Positions 37,061 through 44,976 of a DNA stretch of 55,285 bases are shown piece by piece. The notes below the pieces were generated by a model that was not told the DNA's origin, did not search any database, and worked only from the letters and a program-made list of their open reading frames with translations. Origin of the DNA: Reyranella massiliensis 521. GTDB taxonomy: Bacteria > Pseudomonadota > Alphaproteobacteria > Reyranellales > Reyranellaceae. The stretch is taken from positions 1 through 55,285 of the forward strand of contig CAMAYC010000018.1 of the NCBI GenBank assembly GCA_945862125.1, read 5' to 3'. Every line of letters begins with the position of its first letter. Within the stretch, counting starts at the first letter, position 1. The position numbers and the translations under genes are program-made.

Positions 37061-37563
37061 GTACCGCCGAACTGCGCTATCCACGTCAGACGTTGTGGGC
37101 CGACTATATGCGTGCTGCTGCGGGTGCCCTGCTGTGCGGCGTGCCGCTGCTGTTGCTCGACGTCAATCGCTGGCTGGCCGCGGTCCTGGTGGCGGGATTT
37201 CTGCTGTTCGCCCTGTTCCTGGGGCGCACCGCGCTCAGGCATCACACGCGCTACGTCCTGGGGCCGGACACGCTCTGCGCCGACGGGCCTGCGGGCACGC
37301 TGGTGGAATGGGCGCGGCTCGACCGGATGAAACTCAGCTACTTCTCGACCAAGCGCGACCGCTCCGACGGCTGGATGCAGCTCGGCATCGGCTCGGCCGG
37401 CGGACGCATGGTCAAGGTCGATTCCTCGCTGGACGGGTTTCACGATATCGTCGAACGGGCGGCACGGGCCGCCGAGACCTGCGGCGTCAGGTTGAGCGAC
37501 GCGACGCGCGCCAATTTGAGGTCGATGGGGATTTCGGTGGCGGATCAGGAAGAATTGGCATGA
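37057..37563 (+). CDS. Two-helix membrane protein, PH-like domain possible
   Basis: The 168-residue protein starts at GTG 37057, overlapping the previous stop (GTGA), after GAGGGAGGGAAGG. Two hydrophobic helices (about residues 20-55) are followed by a soluble domain with YVLGPDTLCADGPAGTLVEW and LDRMKLSYFSTKRDRSDGWM. The layout resembles bacterial membrane proteins with a PH-like domain, but I do not recognise the family with certainty. It is coupled to the ABC ATPase downstream (ATGA). Confidence 0.7.
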   Translation: MSTAELRYPRQTLWADYMRAAAGALLCGVPLLLLDVNRWLAAVLVAGFLLFALFLGRTALRHHTRYVLGPDTLCADGPAGTLVEWARLDRMKLSYFSTKRDRSDGWMQLGIGSAGGRMVKVDSSLDGFHDIVERAARAAETCGVRLSDATRANLRSMGISVADQEELA

Positions 37564-39554
37564 ACGATCTGCTGCGCGTCGAGAATTTGACGGTCGATTT
37601 CGGCGTTCACGAGGGAATCCTGCGGGCCGTCGACAATGTGTCGTTCTCGATCCCGCCGGGCGGCACGCTGGCGCTGGTGGGCGAGTCGGGTTCGGGCAAG
37701 TCGGTGTGCAGCCAGGCGATCATGGGTCTGCTGCCGCGCACCGCCACGGTGTCGTCCGGTTCGATCCTGTTCAACGATCCGCGCGCCGCCATCGACGGCA
37801 TTGGCGGCAGCGGCCCGATCGACATCGCCAAGCTCGATCGGACCGGCCCCGAGATCCGGCGCATCCGCGGCGGGCAGATCTCCATCATCTTCCAGGAGCC
37901 GATGACGTCGCTGTCGGCGCTGCACACGGTGGGCGATCAGATCGGCGAGGCCGTCGAGCTCCATGGCGGCGGCCGGTTCAGCGACCTCCATTCGCTGGGC
38001 GACCAGATCGGCGAGGCGGCGCGCAGCAATACCGGTCGCAAGCTCGGCCGCGCCGAGATCGACGAGCTGACGCGCGACATGCTGCGCATGGTGGGCTTTC
38101 CCGATCCCAAGCGCGCATTGCGCACCTATCCGTTCGAGCTCTCCGGCGGCCTGCGCCAGCGCGCCATGATCGCCATGGCGCTGGTCTGCCGGCCGGCGCT
38201 GCTGATCGCCGACGAGCCGACCACGGCGCTCGACGTCACCATCCAGGCCCAGATCCTTCGGCTCATGAAGGACCTGCAGAAAGAGCTGGGCATGGCCTTG
38301 CTGATGATCACCCATGATCTCGGGGTGGTCGCCAATGTCGCCGACGACGTGGTCGTGATGTATCGCGGCAAGGTGGTCGAATCGGGCGACCTGCACGACA
38401 TCTTCCGCGACCCGCAGCATCCCTATCTCAAGGCGCTGCTGCATGCGGTGCCGCGATTCGACATGAAGCCCGGCGAACGGCTGCAGCCGATCCGCGAGAT
38501 CACCGCCGCGACCGGTCACCTTCTCAAGGAGAAGGCGACGTCGACGCCGACGCCGACCTTCAATCCCGACGCGCCGGTGCTCAAGGTGCGCCATCTCAGC
38601 AAGACCTTTCGCATCCGCAAGGCCGACACTCTGATCGAATCGCTGATGGGCGGCGGCACCACGCGCACCATCCGCGCGGTCAACGACGTGAGCTTCGACG
38701 TCCAGCGCGGCGAATGCCTCGGCCTGGTGGGCGAGTCGGGTTGCGGCAAGACCACGCTCAGCAAGATGCTGATGCGCGGCATCTCGGCCGATCCCAACGA
38801 GGGCGCCGGCCGGGTCGTCTATGACGACTGGGGCCGCAAGGTCGACGTCATGATGCTGGAGGGCGGCGACCTCGACCGCTTCCGCACCAAGCTGCAGTTC
38901 ATCTTCCAGGACCCGTTCGGCTCGCTCAACCCGCGCATGACCGTCTACGACATCCTGGTCGAGCCGCTGGTCATCCACGGCATCGGCGACGATGCCTACC
39001 GCCGCGAGATGGTGAGCGAGCTGATGGAGATGGTCGGCCTCGACCGCCGCCACCTCAGCCGCTACCCGCACTCCTTCTCCGGCGGCCAGCGCCAGCGCAT
39101 CGGCATCGCGCGCGCGCTGGCGCTCAGGCCCGACATGGTGATCTGCGACGAGCCGGTCTCGGCGCTCGACGTGTCGATCCAGGCGCAGATCCTGAACCTG
39201 CTGAAGGACCTGCAGAAGCAGCTCGGACTGACCTATCTCTTCATCTCGCACAACCTGGCCGTGGTCGATTACATCGCCGACCGCATTGCCGTGATGTGCG
39301 CCGGCCGCCTGGTCGAGCTGGCGCCGGCGGGTGAACTGTTCCGCCGGCCTCTCCATCCCTACACGAGGGCGCTGCTGTCGGCGGTGCCGATGCCCGATCC
39401 CCGCCACCGGCTCGATCTCGGCGCGCTGATGGAGGGCAAGGCCTCGGATCCGGCGGCCTGGCCGGAACCGTTCCGGGATACCGGCAAGGAGCCGCTGTTC
39501 TGGACCGAAGCCGAACCGGGGCACTATGTCCGCGTCGCGCGGGGAGGCGCCTGA
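37560..39554 (+). CDS. Opp/Dpp-type ABC transporter ATPase, two fused NBDs
   Basis: The 664-residue protein has two complete nucleotide-binding domains. The first has [25 protein letters not shown] and [12 protein letters not shown]. The second has [26 protein letters not shown] and [12 protein letters not shown]. Both end in the oligopeptide-type tail with HPY, seen in [14 protein letters not shown] and [13 protein letters not shown]. It powers import of peptides or similar solutes. In the first domain, just after the Q-loop, a GDQIGEA segment is duplicated 22 codons apart. The start overlaps the previous stop (ATGA). Confidence 0.93.
   Translation: MNDLLRVENLTVDFGVHEGILRAVDNVSFSIPPGGTLALVGESGSGKSVCSQAIMGLLPRTATVSSGSILFNDPRAAIDGIGGSGPIDIAKLDRTGPEIRRIRGGQISIIFQEPMTSLSALHTVGDQIGEAVELHGGGRFSDLHSLGDQIGEAARSNTGRKLGRAEIDELTRDMLRMVGFPDPKRALRTYPFELSGGLRQRAMIAMALVCRPALLIADEPTTALDVTIQAQILRLMKDLQKELGMALLMITHDLGVVANVADDVVVMYRGKVVESGDLHDIFRDPQHPYLKALLHAVPRFDMKPGERLQPIREITAATGHLLKEKATSTPTPTFNPDAPVLKVRHLSKTFRIRKADTLIESLMGGGTTRTIRAVNDVSFDVQRGECLGLVGESGCGKTTLSKMLMRGISADPNEGAGRVVYDDWGRKVDVMMLEGGDLDRFRTKLQFIFQDPFGSLNPRMTVYDILVEPLVIHGIGDDAYRREMVSELMEMVGLDRRHLSRYPHSFSGGQRQRIGIARALALRPDMVICDEPVSALDVSIQAQILNLLKDLQKQLGLTYLFISHNLAVVDYIADRIAVMCAGRLVELAPAGELFRRPLHPYTRALLSAVPMPDPRHRLDLGALMEGKASDPAAWPEPFRDTGKEPLFWTEAEPGHYVRVARGGA
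37931..38017 (+). repeat. In-frame partial duplication inside NBD1
   Basis: A 21-base segment at 37931-37951 (GGGCGATCAGATCGGCGAGG plus C) recurs at 37997-38017 with one change. The spacing is 66 bp, or 22 codons, so the reading frame is kept and GDQIGEA is encoded twice. Confidence 0.7.
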
Positions 39555-39556
39555 GC

Positions 39557-40555
39557 ATGCTCAATTTCATCGTGCGCCGCGTCCTGCTGATGGTGCCGAC
39601 CCTGTTCGTCATCAGCGCTCTCGTCTACTTCATCATCGACCTGCCGCCGGGCGACTGCGTGACCTCGCAGATCGACGAGCTGCTGGCGCGCGGCGATGCC
39701 GATGCGCTGGTGCGTGCCGACGAACTGCGCGCACTCTATGGACTCGACCAGCCGCTGTGGCGGCGCTACTTCGAATGGGTCGGCGGCATTTTCCGGTGGG
39801 ACTTCGGTCTCAGCTGCCAGGACACCGTGCCGGTGTCCGAGCTGATCGGCGAGCGCATGGCGCTGACGCTGATCATGGAATCCTGCACCATCGCCTTCAT
39901 CTGGATCGTGTCGTTCATCATCGGCGTCTATGCCGCCACGCACCAGTACAGGATGGGAGACTACGTCGCTTCCTTCATCGGCTTCGTCGGCCTGTCGGTG
40001 CCCAATTTCCTGCTGGCGCTGGTGCTGCTCTATGTCGGCAAGGTCTATTTCGGCCTGTCGATCGGCGGCCTGATGGATCCCGAATACATCGGCAAGCCGT
40101 TCAGCTGGGGCAAGCTCGTCTCGGTGGCCGAGCATCTCATCATCCCGGTGATCGTCATCGGCATGTCGGGCACCGCCGGCATGATCCGCCGGCTGCGCGC
40201 CAACCTGCTCGACGAACTGCAGAAGCAGTATGTCGTGACCGGCCGGGCCAAGGGGCTGCCGCCGATGCGCCTGCTGATCAAGTATCCGCTGCGCCATGCC
40301 ATCAATCCGTTCGTCGCCGACATCGGCGGCCTGCTGCCCGACGTCATCTCGGGCTCGGTCATCGTCTCGGTCGTGCTGTCGCTGCCGACGACGGGTCCGA
40401 TGCTGCTGGGCGCGCTGAAGACCCAGGACGTCAATCTCGCCGCCACCTTCCTCCTGTTCGTGGCGGTGCTGACGGTGATCGGCATGCTGATCTCGGACCT
40501 GGCGCTCGCCGCGCTGGATCCACGCATCCGCTTCGGCGCCACTTCGGAAAAATGA
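39557..40555 (+). CDS. Opp/Dpp-type ABC transporter permease (DppB-like)
   Basis: The 332-residue permease starts with the typical first helix (MLNFIVRRVLLMVPTLFVIS), and GLDQPLWRRYFEWVGGIFRW is in the first periplasmic loop. The EAA coupling motif is YVVTGRAKGLPPMRLLIKYP followed by LRHAINPF. It should form the inner-membrane channel with the second permease. A GGGGAGG ribosome binding site overlaps the end of the ATPase gene, and the gap is 2 nt. Confidence 0.93.
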   Translation: MLNFIVRRVLLMVPTLFVISALVYFIIDLPPGDCVTSQIDELLARGDADALVRADELRALYGLDQPLWRRYFEWVGGIFRWDFGLSCQDTVPVSELIGERMALTLIMESCTIAFIWIVSFIIGVYAATHQYRMGDYVASFIGFVGLSVPNFLLALVLLYVGKVYFGLSIGGLMDPEYIGKPFSWGKLVSVAEHLIIPVIVIGMSGTAGMIRRLRANLLDELQKQYVVTGRAKGLPPMRLLIKYPLRHAINPFVADIGGLLPDVISGSVIVSVVLSLPTTGPMLLGALKTQDVNLAATFLLFVAVLTVIGMLISDLALAALDPRIRFGATSEK

Positions 40556-40570
40556 GGGTGGAGAAGTGAG

Positions 40571-41746
40571 ATGACCGACCATTCCTCGACTCCGCCGACC
40601 CGCACTCCGCACTTCGTCAGCCAGGAGAAGTGGGATCCCTACGTCGCCGAGCGCCTGACCGCCGATCAGGAAAAGTACTACATGGCCGGTCAGTGGAAGC
40701 TGATGTGGTGGCGCTTCCGCAAGCATCGGCCAGCCGTCATCTCGATGATCTTCCTGGCGCTGATGTACCTCTCCACGATCATCAGCGAATGGATCGCGCC
40801 CTACGACCTGCACAGCCGCCACTCGGCCTACATCTTCGCACCGCCGCAGTCGGTTCACCTGTTTCACGAGGGCAAGTTCCTCGGGCCGTTCGTCTATGCG
40901 CTGAAGACCGAGCGCGACAAGGAGACCCTGCAGCGCGTCTACACGGCGGACCCCACCAAGCCGATGCCGCTGCGCTTTTTCTGCAGCGGCGCGCCTTATG
41001 AATTCTGGGGCATGATCGACGCCTCGTTCCACTTTGTTTGCCCACCCGAGGGCGGCCAGTTCTTCTGGCTGGGAACGGACCGATTGGGACGCGACCTCTT
41101 CAGCCGCATCGTCTACGCCGCGCGCATCTCGCTCACCATCGGCATCATCGGCATCACGCTCTCGTTCGTGCTGGCGTTGGTCCTCGGCGGACTCGCCGGC
41201 TACTACGGCGGCTGGATCGACAGTGTCGTCCAACGCCTCACCGAGATCATAAAGAGCTTCCCGCACTTGCCGCTGTGGCTGGCGCTGTCGGCGGCGCTGC
41301 CGGTCACCTGGTCGCCGCTGGTGATCTATTTCGGCATCACCATCATCCTGGCGCTGCTCGACTGGCCGGGGTTGGGGCGCGCCGTGCGCTCCAAGCTGCT
41401 GTCGTTGCGCGAGGAGGACTATGCCGCCGCCGCCCAGATGATGGGCGCCAAGCCCGCACGCATCATCGGCCGCCACCTGCTGCCCGGCTTCATGAGCCAC
41501 CTGATCGCCTCGGCGACGCTGTCCATCCCGTCGATGATCCTGGCCGAGACGGCGCTCTCTTTCCTCGGCCTCGGCCTCCGGCCGCCCATCACCTCCTGGG
41601 GCGTGCTGCTGAACGAGGCGACCGATATCAATGTCGTGGCCGTGAACTGGTGGCTGATGCTGCCGGTCGTGCCCGTGGTTCTGGTGATCTTGGCGTACCA
41701 GTTCATGGGCGACGGGATGCGTGATGCTGCAGACCCTTACGCCTAG
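40571..41746 (+). CDS. Opp/Dpp-type ABC transporter permease (DppC-like)
   Basis: The 391-residue permease has an N-terminal cytoplasmic stretch and one helix (residues 50-70), then an about 100-residue periplasmic loop. FFWLGTDRLGRDLFSRIVYA, typical of OppC/DppC proteins, follows. The EAA motif is DYAAAAQMMGAKPARIIGRH. LAETALSFLGLGLRPPITSW is the family signature. It completes the importer, but no substrate-binding protein gene follows: the next 359 bp hold no gene and the ccm operon begins after that. Confidence 0.93.
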   Translation: MTDHSSTPPTRTPHFVSQEKWDPYVAERLTADQEKYYMAGQWKLMWWRFRKHRPAVISMIFLALMYLSTIISEWIAPYDLHSRHSAYIFAPPQSVHLFHEGKFLGPFVYALKTERDKETLQRVYTADPTKPMPLRFFCSGAPYEFWGMIDASFHFVCPPEGGQFFWLGTDRLGRDLFSRIVYAARISLTIGIIGITLSFVLALVLGGLAGYYGGWIDSVVQRLTEIIKSFPHLPLWLALSAALPVTWSPLVIYFGITIILALLDWPGLGRAVRSKLLSLREEDYAAAAQMMGAKPARIIGRHLLPGFMSHLIASATLSIPSMILAETALSFLGLGLRPPITSWGVLLNEATDINVVAVNWWLMLPVVPVVLVILAYQFMGDGMRDAADPYA

Positions 41747-41768
41747 GGCGTAAGGGCCGAAGCGTCAG

Positions 41769-41806
41769 GCGGGCGGCAGGGCCTGTAATCAGGCCCGAGA
41801 GCCCGC
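41769..41806 (+). repeat. Dispersed nested-palindrome repeat, copy C
   Basis: Outer stem GCGGGC/GCCCGC, internal loop GGCAG and CGAGA, inner stem GGCCTG/CAGGCC with loop TAAT. It is 22 nt after the stop of the DppC-like permease and is the shortest, most regular copy in the window. Confidence 0.75.
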
Positions 41807-41889
41807 GCGCTTCCAATAAGGTAATGCCGACGACCCAGTCGCCAACCCCTTGATTTCAGAGGCCTTTTCCCTATTCACCACCAAAAATG

Positions 41890-41911
41890 AGTGTGATTGA
41901 AAAATCACACT
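41890..41911. promoter_or_regulatory. Perfect 9 bp palindrome with GAAA loop
   Basis: AGTGTGATT, GAAA, AATCACACT. As RNA it is a stem capped by a GNRA tetraloop. As DNA it has TGTGA and TCACA half-sites separated by 8 bp, where the CRP consensus has 6, so a CRP-family site is possible but not typical. Confidence 0.5.
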
Positions 41912-42024
41912 AATGCCCCATTTGGGTCTAGCGACGGCCACCCGGGCTTTCCATCTTCTTCATGTATCTCCCCCGAACGTGGTTCCCCCCAAAGGCCACG
42001 TTCTAGCCTCCTCGGAGGCGCTTC

Positions 42025-42068
42025 GGCCGTCCTCTCATTCTCCCCCGAGAGGGCGGCCTTTTTCTTTT
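42025..42068 (+). terminator. Intrinsic terminator upstream of ccmA
   Basis: A 12 bp stem with one G-U pair (GGCCGTCCTCTC and GAGAGGGCGGCC) around ATTCTCCCCC is followed by TTTTTCTTTT. It is 38 nt before the ccmA ATG. It ends transcripts from the permease operon or a small RNA, and implies that ccmA has a promoter very close to its start or is reached by read-through. Confidence 0.88.
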
Positions 42069-42105
42069 CCGGCCCCCTGATGGCACCGTGCTACGACGAC
42101 GCTTC

Positions 42106-42723
42106 ATGGCGTCCTCCCTCCTCGAAGTAGCGGACCTGGCCTGCCGCCGCGGCGGCCGGAAGGTGTTCGAGCGCCTGTCCTTTGCCGTCGGTCCGGGCGA
42201 GCTTCTGGCGCTGGTCGGCCGCAACGGCAGCGGCAAGACCACCTTGCTGCGCGCGCTCGCCTTGCTGGTCCGTCCGGAGTCGGGATCGATCCACTGGCAG
42301 GGTGCGGACGTGCGGGCCGAGCCCGAGGCCTGGCGCGGCCGGCTCGCCTGGCTCGGTCATCTCGAAGGTCTCAAGGGTGATCTCACCGTGGCTGAGAACC
42401 TGCTGGCCGCGGAGCGCCTGCGCGGCGCGCCGCCTGCGGAGGATCGGCTCGACAGCGCTCTCGTCGCCTTCGATCTCCCGTCGCTCGCGGCGCGGCCCGT
42501 GCGCACGCTCTCGGCCGGCCAGCGCCGCCGCACGGCGCTCGCCCGCGTGGTCCTCGCGCAAGCACCGCTCTGGCTTCTTGATGAGCCGCTGAACGCGCTC
42601 GACGCGCCGGCCCAGTCGGCCTTCCGCGCCGCGCTCCAGAAGCACCTCGCCGCCGGCGGCCTCGCGATCGCCGCCACGCATGCCGATCTCGGCGTGTCGG
42701 GTCGCACGTTGGAGCTCGCATGA
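42106..42723 (+). CDS. ccmA: Heme exporter ATP-binding protein CcmA
   Basis: The 205-residue ABC ATPase has Walker A GRNGSGKTT, signature TLSAGQRRRTALARV and Walker B PLWLLDEPLNALD. With CcmB, CcmC and CcmD it releases holo-CcmE (heme chaperone) during cytochrome c maturation. The ATG at 42106 gives the normal N-terminus. A GTG 18 nt upstream is in frame but less likely. It is the first gene of a complete ccmABCDEFGHI operon, and its stop overlaps the ccmB start (ATGA). Confidence 0.95.
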   Translation: MASSLLEVADLACRRGGRKVFERLSFAVGPGELLALVGRNGSGKTTLLRALALLVRPESGSIHWQGADVRAEPEAWRGRLAWLGHLEGLKGDLTVAENLLAAERLRGAPPAEDRLDSALVAFDLPSLAARPVRTLSAGQRRRTALARVVLAQAPLWLLDEPLNALDAPAQSAFRAALQKHLAAGGLAIAATHADLGVSGRTLELA

Positions 42724-43385
42724 CCGGCTTCGCAGCCCTCGTCGTGCGCGACCTGCGGCTGGTGTGGCGTCGGCCGGGCGACGTCGCCGTCGTGCTCGCC
42801 TTCTTCGTCGTCGCCACCACGCTCTTTCCGCTCGGCATCGGGCCCGAGACCAACGTGCTGGCCCGCATCGCCGCGGGAGTCCTTTGGTGTGCCGCGCTCT
42901 TTGCGGCGCTACTGTCGCTCGACCGGCTGTTCGCTGCCGACTTCGAGGACGGCACGCTCGATCTGCTGCTGCTGGCGCCGTGGCCGCTCGAGCTGGCCGC
43001 ACTCGCCAAGTGTTGTGCTCACTGGATTGTGACCGGACTGCCGCTCGCCCTGCTGGCGCCGTTCCTGGGGGTCGCCTTTGGCCTCGAGCCAGGGATCCTG
43101 CTGGCGCTGGCGGCCACGCTTCTGGTCGGCACGCCCACGCTGTCGCTGATCGGCGGGCTGGCCGCGGCCTTGACGCTCGGGGCGCGCAAATCGGGGGCTT
43201 TGCTCGCCCTGCTGGCTTTGCCGCTTTGCGTGCCCACGCTCATTTTCGGTGCCGGCGCCGTCGAGGCGCTGGCAACGGGCGGCGATTTCGGCGCCCATCT
43301 TGCGGTCCTGGGCGCGCTGGCTTTGGTCGCTTTGGCCACCACGCCGTGGGCGATTGCCGCGGCCTTGCGGCAAGCGGGCGAATAG
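42720..43385 (+). CDS. ccmB: Heme exporter membrane protein CcmB
   Basis: The 221-residue integral membrane protein has six hydrophobic segments. It opens with LVVRDLRLVWRRPGDVAVVL and contains the family segment DRLFAADFEDGTLDLLLLAP. It is the membrane partner of the CcmA ATPase. The start overlaps the ccmA stop. A 47 bp gap containing a 12 bp direct repeat separates it from ccmC. Confidence 0.94.
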   Translation: MTGFAALVVRDLRLVWRRPGDVAVVLAFFVVATTLFPLGIGPETNVLARIAAGVLWCAALFAALLSLDRLFAADFEDGTLDLLLLAPWPLELAALAKCCAHWIVTGLPLALLAPFLGVAFGLEPGILLALAATLLVGTPTLSLIGGLAAALTLGARKSGALLALLALPLCVPTLIFGAGAVEALATGGDFGAHLAVLGALALVALATTPWAIAAALRQAGE

Positions 43386-43399
43386 ACTCATGCCCACAT

Positions 43400-43427
43400 T
43401 TGGATAGATAGGCGCTTGGATAGATAG
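43400..43427 (+). repeat. 12 bp direct repeat between ccmB and ccmC
   Basis: TTGGATAGATAG occurs at 43400-43411 and again at 43416-43427, separated by GCGC. The second copy ends 5 nt before the ccmC ATG, where a ribosome binding site would be. No good Shine-Dalgarno sequence is seen there. Confidence 0.8.
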
Positions 43428-43432
43428 AACAG

Positions 43433-44152
43433 ATGGTCGACTTGCACTTCCTCGCCAATCCGGCGCGCTTCAGGCGGTTCAGCCAGCGCGTGCTGCCCAG
43501 CCTCGCCTTCGCGACGGTGCTGATGATGGCGGTCGGCCTCTACATGGCGCTGATCCAGTCGCCACCCGACTACCAGCAGGGCGACACGGTGCGGATCATG
43601 TTCGTGCACGTGCCTTCGGCCTGGCTCGCCATGGCGGGTTACGCGCTGCTGGCCGGGCTCGGCGCCTCGCTCTTGATCTGGCGTCATCCGCTGGCGGCGC
43701 TGATGGCACGGGCCTCGGCCCCGGTCGGTGCCGGCTTCTGCGCCGTCTGTCTTCTCACGGGCTCGCTGTGGGGTCGGCCGATGTGGGGCACCTACTGGGT
43801 GTGGGATGCGCGCCTCACCTCCATGCTGCTGCTGTTCTTCCTCTATCTCGGCCACATCGCGCTCAGCCGCGCCTATGACGAGCCGGAGCGCGGCGATCGT
43901 GCCGCCGCGATCCTGGCGCTGGTCGGCGTCATCAACCTGCCGATCATCAAATTCTCCGTCGACTGGTGGAACACGCTGCACCAGCCCGCGTCGGTCGCGC
44001 GGCTCGGCGGCCCCAGCATCCATCCCTCGATCCTGATCCCGCTGATCTGGATGGCGGCGACCCTGTTCCTGCTGTTCGTGCTGCTGGTGCTGCTGCGCAC
44101 CGACACCGAGATCGATCGCCGCCGTCTCGAAAACGCGGAGCCGCAATCGTGA
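43433..44152 (+). CDS. ccmC: Heme handling protein CcmC
   Basis: The 239-residue membrane protein has six hydrophobic segments. Its tryptophan-rich WWD domain is WGRPMWGTYWVWDARLTS, flanked by the heme-ligating histidines (MFVHVPSAWLAM and WWNTLHQPAS). CcmC loads heme onto CcmE in the periplasm. The stop overlaps the ccmD GTG start. Confidence 0.96.
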   Translation: MVDLHFLANPARFRRFSQRVLPSLAFATVLMMAVGLYMALIQSPPDYQQGDTVRIMFVHVPSAWLAMAGYALLAGLGASLLIWRHPLAALMARASAPVGAGFCAVCLLTGSLWGRPMWGTYWVWDARLTSMLLLFFLYLGHIALSRAYDEPERGDRAAAILALVGVINLPIIKFSVDWWNTLHQPASVARLGGPSIHPSILIPLIWMAATLFLLFVLLVLLRTDTEIDRRRLENAEPQS

Positions 44153-44313
44153 GCAACCATGCCGTCTACGTCATGTCGGCCTATCTGGTGGCGCTGGTCA
44201 TCCTGGGCGGCCTCGTGATCTCCTCGCTTGCCGCCCGGAGCCGCGTGCGCCGCGAACTTTCCGCGCGTGGATTGGATAGGCCCCGCGAACAGCGGGCAAA
44301 GGCAATTCGATGA
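44149..44313 (+). CDS. ccmD: Heme exporter protein CcmD
   Basis: The 54-residue protein starts with GTG overlapping the ccmC stop (GTGA). One transmembrane helix ([20 protein letters not shown]) is followed by a basic tail. This is the size and layout of CcmD, which stabilises the CcmABC-CcmE release complex. Its stop overlaps the ccmE start (ATGA). Confidence 0.88.
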   Translation: MSNHAVYVMSAYLVALVILGGLVISSLAARSRVRRELSARGLDRPREQRAKAIR

Positions 44314-44753
44314 CGCCGAAGCGCAAACGCCTGTGGCTGGTCCTGGGCTCGGTCGCCGCGCTGGGCTTTGCCGCCACGCTCGTGCTGACGGCGCTCAGCG
44401 ACAATATCGTCTTCTTCTATTCGCCGACCCAGATCGCCGAAAAGAAGATCCCGCCCGAGCGCCGCTTCCGCATGGGCGGCCTGGTCGAGGCCGGCAGCGT
44501 GACGAAATCCCCGGATGGCCAGGTGACGAAGTTCAGGGTCACCGACACGAACAAGACAGTCGACGTCGTCTATCGCGGCCTGTTGCCCGATCTGTTCCGC
44601 GAGGGGCAGGGCGTTGTGGCCGAGGGGTCGCTCGGCAGTGATGGTGTATTCGTCGCACGCGAGATTTTGGCAAAGCATGATGAAAACTACATGCCGCCTG
44701 AGGTCGCGAAGGCGCTGAAGGAAAGCGGCCAATGGAAGGACGGAAAGAAGTGA
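44310..44753 (+). CDS. ccmE: Heme chaperone CcmE
   Basis: The 147-residue protein has an N-terminal signal anchor ([20 protein letters not shown]) and an OB-fold domain. The C-terminal motif [12 protein letters not shown] holds the histidine that binds heme covalently, plus the nearby tyrosine. It carries heme to the CcmFH ligase in the periplasm. A 223 bp insertion with two palindromic repeats separates it from ccmF. Confidence 0.95.
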   Translation: MTPKRKRLWLVLGSVAALGFAATLVLTALSDNIVFFYSPTQIAEKKIPPERRFRMGGLVEAGSVTKSPDGQVTKFRVTDTNKTVDVVYRGLLPDLFREGQGVVAEGSLGSDGVFVAREILAKHDENYMPPEVAKALKESGQWKDGKK

Positions 44754-44768
44754 GCGCCTTCGCGACCG

Positions 44769-44818
44769 GCGAGCGGCAGGGCCTGCAGGAGCGCAGCGAC
44801 GAAGGCCCGAGAGCTCGC
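44769..44818 (+). repeat. Dispersed nested-palindrome repeat, copy B-left
   Basis: Outer stem GCGAGC/GCTCGC, internal loop GGCAG and CGAGA, inner stem GGCCT/AGGCC, and an 18 nt apical insert. The outer stem differs from the other copies by a compensated G-C to A-T change. It lies 15 nt after the ccmE stop. Confidence 0.75.
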
Positions 44819-44870
44819 TGTGTGGAGCCTTGCAGGCGGTTTTTCGCCAGTCTTGCCTTTTCTGAACCGT

Positions 44871-44935
44871 GCGGGCTCCCGGCGCTTCGCTCCCGCGCCT
44901 TCACAGGCGCGCTCGCTGCAGCGCCTGCCGCCCGC
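44871..44935 (-). repeat. Dispersed nested-palindrome repeat, copy B-right
   Basis: On the minus strand: outer stem GCGGGC/GCCCGC, internal loop GGCAG and CGGGA, inner stem GCGCT/AGCGC, with an apical insert that itself forms GCGCCT/AGGCGC. It points opposite to the copy at 44769-44818. Together they fill most of the ccmE-ccmF gap. Confidence 0.75.
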
Positions 44936-44976
44936 CAGCTCCGCTACGCTGCTGGCCTTCGCGTCGCAGGTGCCTC

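Larger units (their letters stand above)
41850..42068 (+). ncRNA. Candidate small RNA or structured 3' UTR before ccmA
   Basis: A possible promoter (TTGATT at 41850, 16 bp spacer, TATTCA at 41872) would start an RNA near 41884. The RNA would contain four hairpins in a row: 41890-41911, 41975-42003 (GAACGTGG/CCACGTTC), 42006-42019 (GCCTCC/GGAGGC) and the terminator at 42025-42058 with its U run. Several C-rich stretches (TCTCCCCC twice, TTCCCCCC once) lie in or beside loops, like anti-Shine-Dalgarno loops of known alphaproteobacterial sRNAs. It could instead be the 3' UTR of the permease operon. The 359 bp gap has no credible coding gene. Confidence 0.45.

Noticed and set aside
41890..41911. 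Classical CRP operator
   Set aside because: The half-sites fit but the spacer is 8 bp and not 6, so only a regulatory palindrome is reported.
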